DNA of 64,000 nucleotides. Source: Conoideocrella luteorostrata. Lineage: Eukaryota; Ascomycota; Sordariomycetes; Hypocreales; Clavicipitaceae. Location of the stretch: NCBI GenBank assembly GCA_032433595.1, contig JASWJB010000160.1, positions 1 to 64,000 on the forward strand. The letters are read 5' to 3'. The translations under genes and the position numbers were made by a program. The notes below the pieces were generated by a model that saw nothing but the letters and a program-made list of their open reading frames with translations, did not search any database and was not told the DNA's origin. Positions 53,133-64,000 of this stretch are shown here, piece by piece (the first letter of the stretch is position 1; the number at the start of each line of letters is the position of its first letter).

Positions 53133-54276
53133 TGAAGCTGACGTTTGGACAGTTTCTCTCCTTCTTTGTGTCTGTATTGCTGTTGTCCGAGACGTGAAAC
53201 CCGTCAAGATGAAGGTCGGGGATGGAAAGGAAAACACCAAGGCAAAAAGACAGGCAGGCGGATACGTCAGAGAACGGACTCAAGACAGCTCCCAGGTAAA
53301 AATTATGAGATAATAGCAAAGATCATGGGACATTGGACAAACTTGGCACACTGCGCTGATAACCAAGGGAAGAAAGGAGTGGCAGCCATGTCATCATAGA
53401 GGAGCCGAACAAGAAGCTAGAAGTGGAACAGGCAGTTGCCACCCCACCGATGACCCAGAATGTAAGAGATTTTTCGAACCCTTGTTGCTATTCTCAGATT
53501 TTGCAAAGCGAATTCAGGGCAGAATTCCCAATTCACCCATGTGATCCGGGGGATGTGGCTGCAAAGCTGACCACTCAACGTTACCAGAGACATATGACCA
53601 GGAAATAATAGCTTGTCGGGCCGAAAAAGAACTGATAAGCGAGTAATGCATAGGGCAAGGTGCGGCTCAATAAGCGCTAGTCAGAAAAATGCAGTCAGCA
53701 ACTAGTTTTGTTTTTTAGTTTAATGTATGTTATGCGGCAAAGAGGCAACCTTAATTTCAACGTTCAAAACGAAGCGACCGGATTGGTAGGGTGTTCTTGG
53801 AAAAGGTACTTGTACCGATACCTTCACCCACTTGACCCGTCCGGTGGAGGCGCCACGCGCTACTGGGGTTAGGGTTATCCGCTCCTTGCCGAGAAAGCTG
53901 AACCCTCCTCCTGATCGAGACCCTGATTTTTAACGGCCTTCCTGGACTTGGCAATGGAGCTTCAGCGGGACTTAGCAGAGACTGGACATTCCGGCCTTCT
54001 GCATCGGGAACAGGCCTGAAACGCTGAGGTGAGCACTAACAAGTACCCTCAATTCGATCCTATTTTTTTTTTTTGGTGTTTTTTAATTTTTTTTTGGGTT
54101 ATGCTCTGTCGCCGTTGCGGTTTTCGGCTTTCAGACGGCGCCGCAGCCCGTTTCTCGTCGCCCAGACTTTGACCATATTCGTTCTGTCTATGCCCCCCCG
54201 CTCCATGCTCTGATCATCCAAGTAAAGGATTCTCTTTTTGCCCTCACCATAGGCGTAGGCAAAAACACCGTTGATC
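53133..54276. other. Intergenic region between LysM and protease genes
   Basis: 1.1 kb between divergent genes. A T-rich run with two long poly-T tracts lies at 54062-54097. It holds both promoters; no further gene is recognised. Confidence 0.5.
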
Positions 54277-55362
54277 ATGCTGTTGTCTCTTACTGCCGTT
54301 CTGGCAACCTGCTTCATGGCCGGCCCGGCCAGCGCTGGAAGCCGTCTCTGGGAAGCTCCAATCTATCAGATCCGGGGCAATGCCACCATTCACGAAAAGC
54401 GCGCTGTGTCCGTCGTCCCTGGCAGCGGGGCGGCCGATACTCGTCTCTGGCCAGACAAGACCATCACTTACGGTTTTGCGGACACAACGGCCAAGAACAA
54501 GCTCAAGGCAATGTTCGTTTCAGGCAGCAATGTCTGGAACGGGCTCAGCGCGCACGGCTTCAAGTACAAGGAGGTTTCGGAAAAGAACTGCAAAAGTGAC
54601 CGCATGAACTGCTTGCTGGTGCATTACAACGCCAATGGCCTCCTGAGCTCGACGGTCGCGAAGCCGCCCAAGGTGGCATCCGACACCGACTACGAGGGTC
54701 CCACCATGCATCTCAGCGACTCCTTTGCGGTCGGCAATCGCAATCCCATCCTGAACATTGCCCATGAGATTGGTCATGCCTGGGGCCTTTACCACGAGCA
54801 TCAGAACGAGGGGCGTTGGAAGACCAGTCCTGAACATGGTGGTGGACAAACCACTTGGGGCGGGTACACCGGCAACACGTTCCACACAAATCGGTTTGTC
54901 TGTCGGAATTTAAAGGACTATACGAAGAAACTTGCGGAAGTACAGTCGCAGCCTAATGCTGAAATCAACGCGGAACTCATGTGTACGAGCTTCCCGACCG
55001 CGGCGAGACTCAAGTTCTCGGCCATGGAGTGGCTGCCCGTCAACCTGGTGGGCAAGAAGGCGGACCATGACTTTGACCCGGATTCTCTTATGCTGTATCC
55101 CAGTCGTGCGGGTGGCATTGGTGATGCCTCGGAGAATTCAGATAGTCGTCTGCCCGTGTTGACGTATGCGGATGGCAGCGAGATTCCTATCCGGCAGGGT
55201 CCGTCAAACATGGACATTGCCAGGCTGGTCGAGCTCTACGGAACGACCTCTAGAGGAGCAAGTGAGCCTTACAACAAGAAGGGATCCAAGTTGGAGAATC
55301 TGTTCAGAAAGGTCAGGGCGGGATCTTCACGTGCGGGTGATACGAAAGGGGGACTTTGTTGA
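54277..55362 (+). CDS. Secreted astacin-like zinc metalloprotease
   Basis: A 361-aa single-exon protein. A signal peptide (MLLSLTAVLATCFMAGPASA) and a propeptide-like region lead to TRLWPDKTITYGFAD. The zinc site HEIGHAWGLYHEH has the three His ligands 163, 167 and 173 and catalytic Glu164, as in the metzincin/astacin (M12A) group. The Met-turn is SLMLYPS about 110 residues later. Six or more Cys fit a secreted enzyme. In plant and insect pathogens and mycoparasites, secreted metalloproteases of fungi can process chitinases or host proteins; such a role is speculative here. The first ATG of the frame is at 54277 and leaves a good signal peptide. Confidence 0.87.
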   Translation: MLLSLTAVLATCFMAGPASAGSRLWEAPIYQIRGNATIHEKRAVSVVPGSGAADTRLWPDKTITYGFADTTAKNKLKAMFVSGSNVWNGLSAHGFKYKEVSEKNCKSDRMNCLLVHYNANGLLSSTVAKPPKVASDTDYEGPTMHLSDSFAVGNRNPILNIAHEIGHAWGLYHEHQNEGRWKTSPEHGGGQTTWGGYTGNTFHTNRFVCRNLKDYTKKLAEVQSQPNAEINAELMCTSFPTAARLKFSAMEWLPVNLVGKKADHDFDPDSLMLYPSRAGGIGDASENSDSRLPVLTYADGSEIPIRQGPSNMDIARLVELYGTTSRGASEPYNKKGSKLENLFRKVRAGSSRAGDTKGGLC

Positions 55363-55696
55363 AGTGCTGCTCTGAGGACTATGGCGCATCTTCACGGTCG
55401 CCGTCAATATTTTTATTTTGTTTTCTCATATTTTTCATGTATCTAGTTGAAATAAGATCGAATTTCACTGAAAACAAACTAAAACTTGCGTGAAGATGCC
55501 CCTGATATGCTTGGACGTAATCGTCTCGTGGTTGTGATTATGCTAATCGTGTCTTGGTCATAAGCTTACTGTGTCCTAACGTTACTTGGAGGCTCAGTTA
55601 CAATGCAAGCAGCTGCCACCCTTTGCAGTACCAAATTTACAAGCTTTTTGAGGATGGTTGAACTTAAATTCCACATTGCTACTTCTATACACGTCC
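55363..55696. other. Convergent intergenic region
   Basis: About 330 bp between the protease and chitinase 3' ends; no gene is seen. Confidence 0.5.
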
Positions 55697-57689
55697 TCAT
55701 AACTCTGACCTGAATTCGCCTGTTCCAAAACAAGTCAACTGTGCCGTGAGATTCGCGACATCCTCCTTTGGCCTTTTGATATTTGCGCCAAGCGCATTGA
55801 TCAACGTCCCGTCGTCCAAGTCAATAGCCCACACCATGGTTCTGCAATCTGTTAGTGACTTGGTCGTCTTCAGTGCATAGAATGCACGGTATGTGTGGAA
55901 AACGTACCCTCCGAGGCAGCGCTGGTTCGCATACTCGATTTTCAATTTCAACGTCTGAGCATCGTCCCACGACACCCATTGATTGGAGTCCCAAGTCACA
56001 ATCTTAACGCCAGCTTTCTGATCAAATTTGACCGTCGCGCCATTTTTAATGATCTTGTTGATCTCGGCAGCTGAGAGAACACCCGGCGTGCCTGTGCATT
56101 CACCGCCTTTAGCTCCTTCGCTGAACTCACAACCTGCATCAAGACAGCCAGGGTTTTTCATGGTGAAGCCTAGCGAGGTGTCAGTTACTGTCTATGGGAT
56201 TGGCAAAAATACTTAGAAACACGTACTGCGGCCGTAAAAGCCGAGGCCGAGGACGACTCGCCCAGGGTTGATGTTGTTTCGCCAGAGCAGCTCAAGAGCC
56301 TGTTGGATTTCGGTGAGATTGGTGTGCGCATGGGCATATGGCCCCAGAGACTTGACGGTAGAGTCCCAGACGCCGTCTGGCTCAGATGTTAGCTACTGTC
56401 GCAGCATATTTGGTACGCGATACTTACGGATGTCGTATGTCATGATATTGTACCAATCAAGATATGGCTCCAGTTTAATGATGTTAAAACCCTTCAAGTA
56501 CCAATATGAAGCAGGCTAGAATATCTCGGTCAGTCACATTCTTTCAATTTAGCCCCCCTTAATTCAACATCTAAAAAGGTGTCAAAAGTTGTCTCACGCA
56601 CAAGTGTCAATGTCAAGCCATATCGCTTATGGCCAGTAGTAAGTCTCTGCCGCAGTCTTCGCAACAAGTTGACGTAGTTGTCAAAATCCGCCGGCGTACC
56701 ACCACGGTCCTCAGCCACCGGGCTATGCAGCTGTGTCAGTACACCATTGCGCTCTACTTTAGAAACAGATAGAGTCAAACACTCACTATTCCCAGTCCAA
56801 ATCCACGCCATCAAAATCATTCACCTGAAGGAAATTCATCAGCGACTCAAAGAAGGCATCTTGCGCCGACTCAGACTTGGCCAGATCCGAAAAGGTTGTT
56901 CGATACGGCCCGGGGTCATTCATGGCCCAGCCCCCAATGGCGATCCAGACCTGCAAATTGTTCTGCTTGGCCTTGAGAGCAGACACGCGCTTATATCTCG
57001 ACGCGGTGCCTGCGTCCATGACATCCATGCGGAATGTTTTGGGGTTAATAAGCGCAAAGGCAAAATTAATATGGGTATAATAGCCTAGTGGAATATCCTC
57101 GGGTTCCATGTTACCACATGGTCTCTGGTAATTCCAGCCCTCGTAATACCCAATAGTCCTCTTGTCTGACGTCCGCTGCTCCTGGCTGCATTGCGGCGAT
57201 GCGACTGCGGCACCTCCGCAGAAGTCGGCCGTTGTGCCACAGAATCCGAACTTGCTGCAGCAAACATTGAGCGGGCATTTCGTAGCATTAGACCATTGCG
57301 CGCCCCATCCAGGATCGCACTCGCTCTTGTAGTTGCAAGTGGAATGACAGTCCTTGCCGCAAAAGTCAGGTCCAAGGCCACAAACGCCGACGCCTTGTTT
57401 ATCGCTATATTCTTCACATCAGTTTTCGAAACGTACAATTTTGAGCTTCAAGAGCTGGGACTTACAGCTTGCAGCAACCAATCTTACATTGCCTACTAGC
57501 CGTGCAAGAGTAGTCATTCTCCTCCGCCGCAGCAGCTACCTTCATCATCTGAACGGCATCATTCTTGGGCGCATCCACGATTTTCTTTTCCAACACATGC
57601 GTCTCGGCTTGGCCAGCAAAGGAGTCAAGGTTGAGAGCACGACAGCAGGAAGCAAGGCTCAAGCCTACGCATAGAAATCGAAGGGCCAT
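55697..57689 (-). CDS. Secreted GH18 chitinase with chitin-binding (type 1) domain
   Basis: Seven exons: 57689-57466, 57404-56787, 56722-56602, 56515-56428, 56376-56227, 56169-55908, 55841-55697. They encode 535 aa. A signal peptide (MALRFLCVGLSLASCCRA) precedes a Cys-rich type 1 chitin-binding region at residues about 65-145 (CGLGPDFCG, CCSKFGFCG). The GH18 barrel contains IGYYEGWNYQRPC and the catalytic DGVDLDWEYP, split by intron 2, with Glu280 as the acid. MTYDIHGVWD and the C-terminal MVWAIDLDDG follow. It is endochitinase-like (class V, subgroup C related), but it lacks LysM modules and the long C-terminal extension of killer-toxin-like members. Intron 6 (66 bp) has no stop and a length divisible by three, so retention would insert 22 residues next to the CLGG element. 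It shares its promoter with the SGNH hydrolase gene. Confidence 0.88.
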
Positions 57690-58356
57690 TTTGCGATCTG
57701 CTCACCTCAAGCGTCGCGAAAAGAGTAATGAGGGATAGATTGTTTGAACAAGAAGGGTGGTGTGAGTGCTATTGTAAATTGTAATGGAATGACTAGAACA
57801 CGGCATTCCCCGGTCACTCGGGCCGAAATATTGCGAGGGATTCTGGATATATCGCGCTGCTTCCAAGTTCCTGGAAAGTCTGATGTATCGGTACATCTTA
57901 CATCCCCTGCTAGCAGCCCCAATATAAGCTGCCAAGGAATTTTATTGGGGCACCCCTGCATTAAGGTACTGAGTCACGTTAACTCTCTTGGCAACTGTAA
58001 GCACTAGCTACCGGGCTGATCATGGGGCGCGAGGGATTAACCATACTGTTGTGCATAGAAGTTTCGCTAACACGAAAATGGCTATTCGCGCGCGGCATAT
58101 AGCATTCGCCACTTACCTGGGTTGCCAAGATCTTACGGCCGAGAAGTTTGGGGCCAGGAAATTGCAGGAGTTGTCAGCCAACGGAAGTTCCGCTTGAATT
58201 GGCGGAGTCCCTCTTTTCTGGAGCCGTCTTCAACTCATCCTCGCTCTTTTCTCTAGATTGTTAGACTCGTTCATGAGTGTCAGTCCTTTTGACTGTAAGA
58301 CAACTCTGGCATTCTCAATTTCTCTTTCACCATCTGTGAATCTGCACACCTCTCAA
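57690..58356. promoter_or_regulatory. Divergent chitinase/SGNH-hydrolase promoter
   Basis: A 667-bp region between the two start codons, suggesting coordinate expression. No recognised binding motif can be assigned. Confidence 0.5.
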
Positions 58357-60452
58357 ATGTCTCTGTCTTCGAGGCTTGCTGGGCTGCTAGCCATCAGTAG
58401 TGCCGTTCAAGCCTACATCCCGTCACTTAGAAACAGTCATGATGCTGCCGTAAGTATCTCATTGGGACAGGAACATTCTAGAAGGGCCAATGACCCCGCG
58501 GACTTCTCATGGGTTAAACGATGGGCGGCCATCGGTGACAGCTACACGGCTGGCATTGGTTCTGGTGTTGCAACAGGCAACATGCTCTACGAGGAGTTGA
58601 GTATCACCCTCCCGAACGGTCTGATCAGTGGTCACGGAGACTGGTACTGTGCTCGATATGACATGTCATATCCGATGATCATGGACAGACTACTTGGAGG
58701 GCAGGTTGAAGATTTCCAGTATCTTGCGTGCAGTGGCGATCGCAGCCAGCAAATCTACCAGCAAGCAAAGCAGCTCAAGGGCTCATTAGACTTGGTTGTC
58801 ATGACGGCAGGCGGAAATGACCTCTGTCTAGTAAGTTTACGTCAAATATCCCATATCAACTCAGTTGAAACATTCGCTTACCATTAGTTTTCACACAGGC
58901 TGGCATCATCTCAAGCTGCATTCTGTTATCATCCAGAGCTCATGATGAATGTGAGACAGTCATCTCCAAAGCAGAGGCAAATGCCAAAAACATCATCAAG
59001 GGCAATATCAAAGACATTCTCTATGCACTGAATGACAAGATGAACAAAGATGGCGTTGTCGTCGTGAATGGATACGCGGAGTTCTTCAACACCGACAACG
59101 AAGACTGCGCGAATCAGTCTTGGGACTTCTTCTGGTGGCTTAAACCCATCCGAAGTGTCGAGAAGCTGACCCTAGAGCGTCGCAAGCGCTTCAATAAGCT
59201 CGTCACCAGCATCAACGGCGCCATTGCTGAAGCTGTCAACGAGGCTGCCGCTGATGACAGCAAAATCAAGTACAAGGTTGGCTTTGCCGACTGGAACAAA
59301 TGGGTCTACGAAGGCGTTGACGGCCAAATGTGCTCTACCAAGAGCAATGGTGACTACCCAGACCCGAACCAACCGGACATGCAGTTCATCAAGCCTGACA
59401 CTCATCCCTGGTTCAACTGGGCTGATGACATCAGAACCGAATTGCGCAGACGTGGGCCCAGCAAGAATGAGAGACGGGTCCTGGAGAACATGAGGGCTCA
59501 GTACGAGAATAAGTTCAAGCTTGACGAGCGCATCTATGATTCTCCCCTCTACAAGAGCGTCAATCCCCCAGCCATTGCCCGCAGCATTCTGAGCCGCCGC
59601 GATCCACAGGCACCGGGCTGCCCAGGCGATGACAGCTGGGACAAGACCCGTGGGCTAGGTCTGCCCAATAAGATCGGAGCCAATTTCCATCCCAACGAAA
59701 ATGGCCATCTGACCATTGCCTCGTTCGCACTGGCAGAAGCAATGGATCTTCGTTCTCTGGTTCTAGGCGTCGGCTCGCCATCATGCGAGCGAAAGGACCA
59801 GTTCAAGTGCTGGTCAGGCGATAAGTCCAAAGCTTACGCAATGGCAGACCGTCTTGATGCGCACTACGAGGATTTCTGTAACAGCGTCAAGCAGCCAGAC
59901 CACACCACTGGCTGGCACTTTGACAAATCTTATGATGAGGGCACGCCAGATGAGCACTGGTTTCACATCGGTCTCAGCGATAGCGCTGGCGACTTTGACA
60001 AGGGCGAATGCATAGAGTCCATGAAAGCCCTTATTCACAACTGCGACACAAACAGTAAGATGAACTGGAAGTTTGGCGGGCAGTACGTCCGCGGCGAGCA
60101 CACCTACGAGGTCAACATCAAGCGACATAATCGGCCGTACCCGCCTCCAAACGAGGCTGTGGGGCGGTGCGAGGGCTGGTATAAGGTCTTTTTCGGCTCC
60201 TACGAGATCGAGGGAGGTGGTTTTTCTACATGGGACTACGGCCAGAAGACAATGATACCGAATATGAATGGGTGTTATGGTCTTGGTACTACGAAGTGGA
60301 AGTTCGATTATTATGATGAGCCTACCAAGGATGGATATGAGTGGAAGGCTACGTTCCATACGCCTATTTGGGTGAGGGCGAGGTGCTTTAATAATAACAA
60401 GGTTGTGAAGGGAGCGGGTGGGTGGACTAACGGATGTAAAGGAAATGATTAA
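58357..60452 (+). CDS. Secreted SGNH/GDSL-type hydrolase with Cys-rich C-terminal domain
   Basis: Two exons, 58357-58830 and 58899-60452 (68-bp intron), encode 675 aa. A signal peptide (MSLSSRLAGLLAISSAVQA) comes first. Block I is IGDSYTAGIGSG (Ser62), block III is VVMTAGGND, and block V is HPNENGH with the catalytic His. An insertion typical of the fungal family lies between blocks III and V. The C-terminal third (about residues 460-675) is Cys- and Trp-rich (CEGWYKVFF, WKFDYYDEP, WVRARC). It looks like the terminal domain of killer-toxin-like GH18 chitinases, a glycan-interaction type of domain by inference. Substrate is probably an ester on a polysaccharide or lipid; not determined. An in-frame Met at 58273 could give a longer N-terminus but without a signal peptide. 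Confidence 0.82.
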
Positions 60453-60797
60453 AGATGGAGTTGACTTGTTGCATTCATTTTCTGTTGATAACTACCATGA
60501 TGTTTAAGCATCGGAAAATATATCTTAGTTAGCTTGGCTAGTCTGTGGTAGAGTTTCGCAAAGCGATTCGAACGTCTAATTCAAGACTAGCTTGAGCTTC
60601 AAGGCGAAGTCTTAGCAGCCCCACACAATAATGCGATCCACAATGAGTCACCGACACCTCCCTTCATCATCTAGATCAGTCATCGTGAACCACGACCCGC
60701 AACTGAATTCCGCCATCTTTTCTTAGCCAAACATCTCTAGGCTGACCATCAAGAGGCACATAAGAACATCATATGGTTGAATGATCAGTTGCCCAGC
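60453..60797. other. Intergenic region
   Basis: About 345 bp between two plus-strand genes; promoter of the acetyltransferase expected here. Confidence 0.5.
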
Positions 60798-61379
60798 ATG
60801 GCGGTCATCATCCGCAAAGAGACACCATCCGACGTGATGGGAATAGAATACCTGACCAGACAAGCCTTCCGCGAGCGGCCCAATAAAGAGGAGCAGATTG
60901 TCAACGACCTTCGCGCCGCGAAAGCCCTCAAATTGTCCCTCGTAGCCGCCTTTGAAAAAAATTCAGCTCCCAATTCCAATGAACCGCAAGAACAGGACGA
61001 AAGCATCGGAAGAGGACAGATAGTAGGCCATGTCGCATTTTCACCAGTTCGAATCACAGCAACGAACTTGAACTCAGAGAATGACGAGAACAGACAAGGT
61101 TGGATTGGGTTAGGTCCACTGTCCGTTGACCCAAGTTACCAACGGCAAGGCATCGGGACGAGACTCGTCCAGACCGGTTTGCAAATGGTAAAAGATAGCG
61201 GGGCGAGAGGATGCGTGTTGCTTGGTAACCCGAGATATTACGAACGCTTTGGATTCGAAAATACTAGCAACTTGAGGGTGGAGGGTGTGCCGCAGAAACA
61301 TTTTATGGTTTTAGCGTTTAGGGACACAATTCCGCGTGGCACTGTATCCTTTCATGACGCATTTTCGCAGAGCATGTAA
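60798..61379 (+). CDS. GNAT-family N-acetyltransferase
   Basis: A 193-aa single-exon protein. The acetyl-CoA-binding motif A is LGPLSVDPSYQRQGIGTRLV (Q/RxxGxG/A as QRQGIG), followed by the amphipathic helix and the GCVLLGNPRYYERFGFE segment typical of the predicted-acetyltransferase YhbS-like branch. Substrates cannot be deduced. No relation to the neighbouring secreted proteins is evident; it lacks a signal peptide. The first ATG of the frame is 60798. Confidence 0.85.
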   Translation: MAVIIRKETPSDVMGIEYLTRQAFRERPNKEEQIVNDLRAAKALKLSLVAAFEKNSAPNSNEPQEQDESIGRGQIVGHVAFSPVRITATNLNSENDENRQGWIGLGPLSVDPSYQRQGIGTRLVQTGLQMVKDSGARGCVLLGNPRYYERFGFENTSNLRVEGVPQKHFMVLAFRDTIPRGTVSFHDAFSQSM

Positions 61380-64000
61380 AAAGGCACTACGTGCTCAGAG
61401 CGCAGTCGAGTTTCTTAGGTATTTTACTCCGTGTACGTCAAAGGGCTGTTGTACTGTAAAGTTAAAGAGCATGTAGTCTTTGCTTCAAGTTATGATAGTT
61501 CACTTTTTCAGGTAACTAGTTCTTGTATTCGAGCCTCTAGAGATTTACTTGCCTAGAAGCCGGCTGCTCGAAGGGGCAATGTGCATTTTCATTACCCTAC
61601 TAACACCGCTAGCCGCCGCCATCATCATTTAATTGCCTACATCATCGTTGATGATATGAATTCCTAGGTAATAACGAAGATCAGAGAAAGAAACCTATTA
61701 CTACCGGAGTGTTAAGGCACACTTATGGGCACAGGGTCTTACTCCTGGCGCAACTCTTCCCAAATGTGCATCTAGCAACCCACGTTAGATATCTAGATGT
61801 CCAGTATTCACCGGACGTCATGTACATCAACTCAAGGAGGCGAGGGGATATACCCTTCATTGTTACATGTAGCTATCAATATGCCTGCGGCTCTTCGACG
61901 TGTTTGCATCTTTCCGGATATGACGCAGGCGAAGCCCGATGGCACAAACAAGTCTCCTTCAGCGGTCTAATATGAGTCAAGGACAGATGTGGCAGCAACA
62001 GGCATTCCGTTCGGGCTGACAAAAGTCTGGCTTGTCACAGTGGGAAGTTAGGTAGTTAGTTCTTGGACAGGGAATGAGTGGGTGGGCAACTAGCTGAATA
62101 GGAGGCGAAAGGGTCAACTGGTACCGGCTGCTAACCGCGGCAGGTTCCAAGCGACCTTGAGGTATACGCAGGCAATTTAGCGCGATCGACTGACTGCTGG
62201 GTCGGCTCAATTAAGCGATCAAGTTCCCATCGTTCGATAAAAATGGGCCTGTTGATGTAATGAACCCCGGCAAGACCGATACCGTGTCAAGCAACATCTA
62301 ACGGAAATTTTTGGTGCCTGGTGGCTGCCTCGATCATTAGCTTCTACTTCCCAATACTGTCAGAAAGAACGGGCATCAAGACAGGTGTCCAGACAAGTTG
62401 CCTCAGGCAGGATGCAGGGACAAGATTGTCTCAGCTAATAGGGGTACAGAGGGATTTGGACAGGTCTATTGGAGGAAAAATTCTGTGTTTGACAGCATCA
62501 TCGTCAACAACAGACATCATCAACATACATCAATTTGGCACCCTAGTATTCAATACAATAAACACACCTCCAAGTATGGGTTCATAACCAGAAAGCAAAA
62601 TATTTGCATAAGTCACGACCTCTTCCTCCCTGCCTCAGGCACCCGGACACCTGTCCGATTCAACAAAAGCTCTGTTAATTCGCAACCGTTCCTGCAACTG
62701 AATAACGTGTTGTAATTATCTCATCGATCTCTCGTTTTGCCCATGGTGACCCGCAATGTTCAGTAACCTTCAGAATAGCTTCAGAGGAGCGTGACAACAG
62801 TCAGGGAAACTCTCTTACGGTTCAACGAGATTCGCGAGCCATTGCGCGGGCGGAACTAAATACGCAACACGGATGTAGAGCTGGGCTATTATAATGCCGT
62901 AATAGCCATATGATTAGCCACAGGACTTTCTGGTGAAAGAAGCCGCAGACATGCGGAGATGCATGCTGCCGTCTGTGGTCAGAGTGTACCGAGTTTATGA
63001 GGGAGAGTCGGATACAAATGTCGCCATTATAATCCCCATCTCTCATAATAGTGCCAGTGTTTCCTACATCTTTTTTCGACACAAAACAACACGCTCAAAT
63101 TGCGTAGCAATTATCTTATATTATAACCTTTGATACCTTCTGTTAGATGGGGTGATAGCTGGGGAAGTGGGTGGTGCTCTACGGCTATTGCTCCTGGGTC
63201 TGTGAATTGCTGCTGGTAAAAGAAAAGCGAAACTGCATTATTTAGTCTGATGCATAAATACAAGAATAATCACGAATCAGAGCGCGACCGGCATGACCGA
63301 GAGTGGACTAGCCAGGTGCGAGATGTTACCGATGCATGTAGGTAAAATCATAGAGTCGCAGTTTCACATCCGACTTCTATTGCTTAATACCCGGCAAGCC
63401 AAACAGTCTCCGATGTTTAGCCATAATAGGCTGAAAACTTGGGAAAAACTGAGATTGACTTTGTCCGTACTGAATGCGCGACTCGAGATAATGAATGCAT
63501 ACAGTAGGACCGTTTGCGTTTCGACAGATGAACGGCTTTGAGTCTGAGATCCCGGATTTGCACCTTTGTGCCGCAACCTCTCACTGTATATCAATGCATC
63601 CTTTTCTTTTCTTTTCTTTTCTTCTAAGACAGTTTGTATAACCCCTCAGCTAATAACCTCAACTTTTTACCTTTTTTGCAACTTTGCCTCAATTTGCAAC
63701 GTGGACCTCGTCGGTGGAATCCTTGTGGGGCTGTCTCGGACACTAGCTCTCCGCATTAACAGTGTATATCACTCAATATGACGTATTCAGGCATGTTCCA
63801 TTGAGTACTAATACTAAAATTATGTTTACTTGCGCCGCTGGGTATGCAATGCTGCCATCGGCTAAAATGCCGGACCGGGTATAGCGCGAAGTGTTACGAC
63901 TTGGGCACATTTACATGGGGATTGGTAGAGACGCAGATATTTTTTTATGCAGGGGTATGTTCATGCAGGCATGATTTTACGACTTTGCCGGAAATAAGTC
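61380..64000. other. Right-edge stretch without a recognised gene
   Basis: 2.6 kb with only short motif-free frames. A (TTTTC)n microsatellite lies at 63601-63621. The region may belong to regulatory or decayed sequence, or to the promoter of a gene beyond the window. Confidence 0.5.
63601..63621 (+). repeat. (TTTTC)n microsatellite
   Basis: Four uninterrupted TTTTC units in a pyrimidine-rich tract. Confidence 0.85.

Noticed and set aside
51397..53240. Treating the LysM region as two separate genes
   Set aside because: Splicing at 52475-52572 restores a complete LysM module (VTIEQLHKWNPEL) and keeps the frame, so it is one gene.
57085..57438. A 117-codon minus-strand frame within the chitinase
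   Set aside because: It is the wrong frame; the other frame carries the Cys-rich chitin-binding domain and joins both flanking exons.
61709..62715. Several 80-105 codon frames at the right end
   Set aside because: No motif, overlap each other and lie in low-conservation-type sequence; not supportable.

Overview
The window is from a filamentous ascomycete (Pezizomycotina). The evidence is many short introns (about 48-99 bp) with CTRAC-type branch points, Zn2Cys6 regulators, a non-reducing iterative polyketide synthase, and secreted LysM, GH18 and SGNH proteins. An Aspergillus/Penicillium-like (Eurotiomycete) host would fit the gene families, but the sequence alone does not prove the genus. 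There is no rRNA, tRNA, CRISPR array or bacterial-type operon. All multi-exon models were assembled by hand from splice signals plus reading-frame arithmetic; each keeps an open frame and a length divisible by three.

Left and centre (about 2.7-43.7 kb) form one large secondary-metabolite cluster of the atrochrysone/emodin/monodictyphenone kind, extended with the enzymes expected for tetrahydroxanthones of the blennolide/secalonic acid type. Core genes are the NR-PKS (31326-37085, SAT-KS-AT-PT-ACP, no thioesterase) and a divergent metallo-beta-lactamase thioesterase (29782-30813). Next come an EthD-type decarboxylase (27994-28568), a DUF1772 anthrone oxygenase (28836-29378), an NTF2-like dehydratase (37441-38063) and a trihydroxynaphthalene-reductase-like SDR (38439-39233). 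Tailoring genes are a questin-oxidase-type Baeyer-Villiger enzyme (12930-14291), a SAM methyltransferase (15144-16073), two FAD monooxygenases (17291-18890, 19595-20884), a P450 (22056-23769), an NmrA-like reductase (25204-26013), a SnoaL-like protein (26754-27253), an SDR (7277-8290), a secreted bicovalent BBE-type oxidase (10615-12442) and a small DUF4267-type membrane protein (21379-21814). Regulation is unusually rich: an AflS/AflJ-like protein (39854-41400) divergent from an AflR-like factor (42269-43744), a second AflR-like paralogue at the far left edge (2722-4422), and a third Zn2Cys6 factor (8673-10436).

Inferred route: the PKS and thioesterase give atrochrysone carboxylic acid; decarboxylation, dehydration and anthrone oxidation give emodin; the dehydratase/ketoreductase pair gives chrysophanol; the Baeyer-Villiger enzyme cleaves the anthraquinone to a benzophenone acid. 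Methylation, hydroxylation with ring closure, and reduction then give a tetrahydroxanthone, which the P450 may dimerise. The end product is an inference.

Right of the cluster, 43745-46427 holds no convincing gene but has a 95-bp imperfect direct repeat resembling a very short LTR pair. Then follow a secreted amidase (46428-48696), a DUF7730-type protein (49408-50731), and a block of secreted proteins: a six-LysM protein (51216-53132), an astacin-like metalloprotease (54277-55362), a GH18 chitinase with a chitin-binding domain (55697-57689) and an SGNH hydrolase (58357-60452). A GNAT acetyltransferase (60798-61379) closes the gene set. The last 2.6 kb and first 2.7 kb show nothing I can support as genes.
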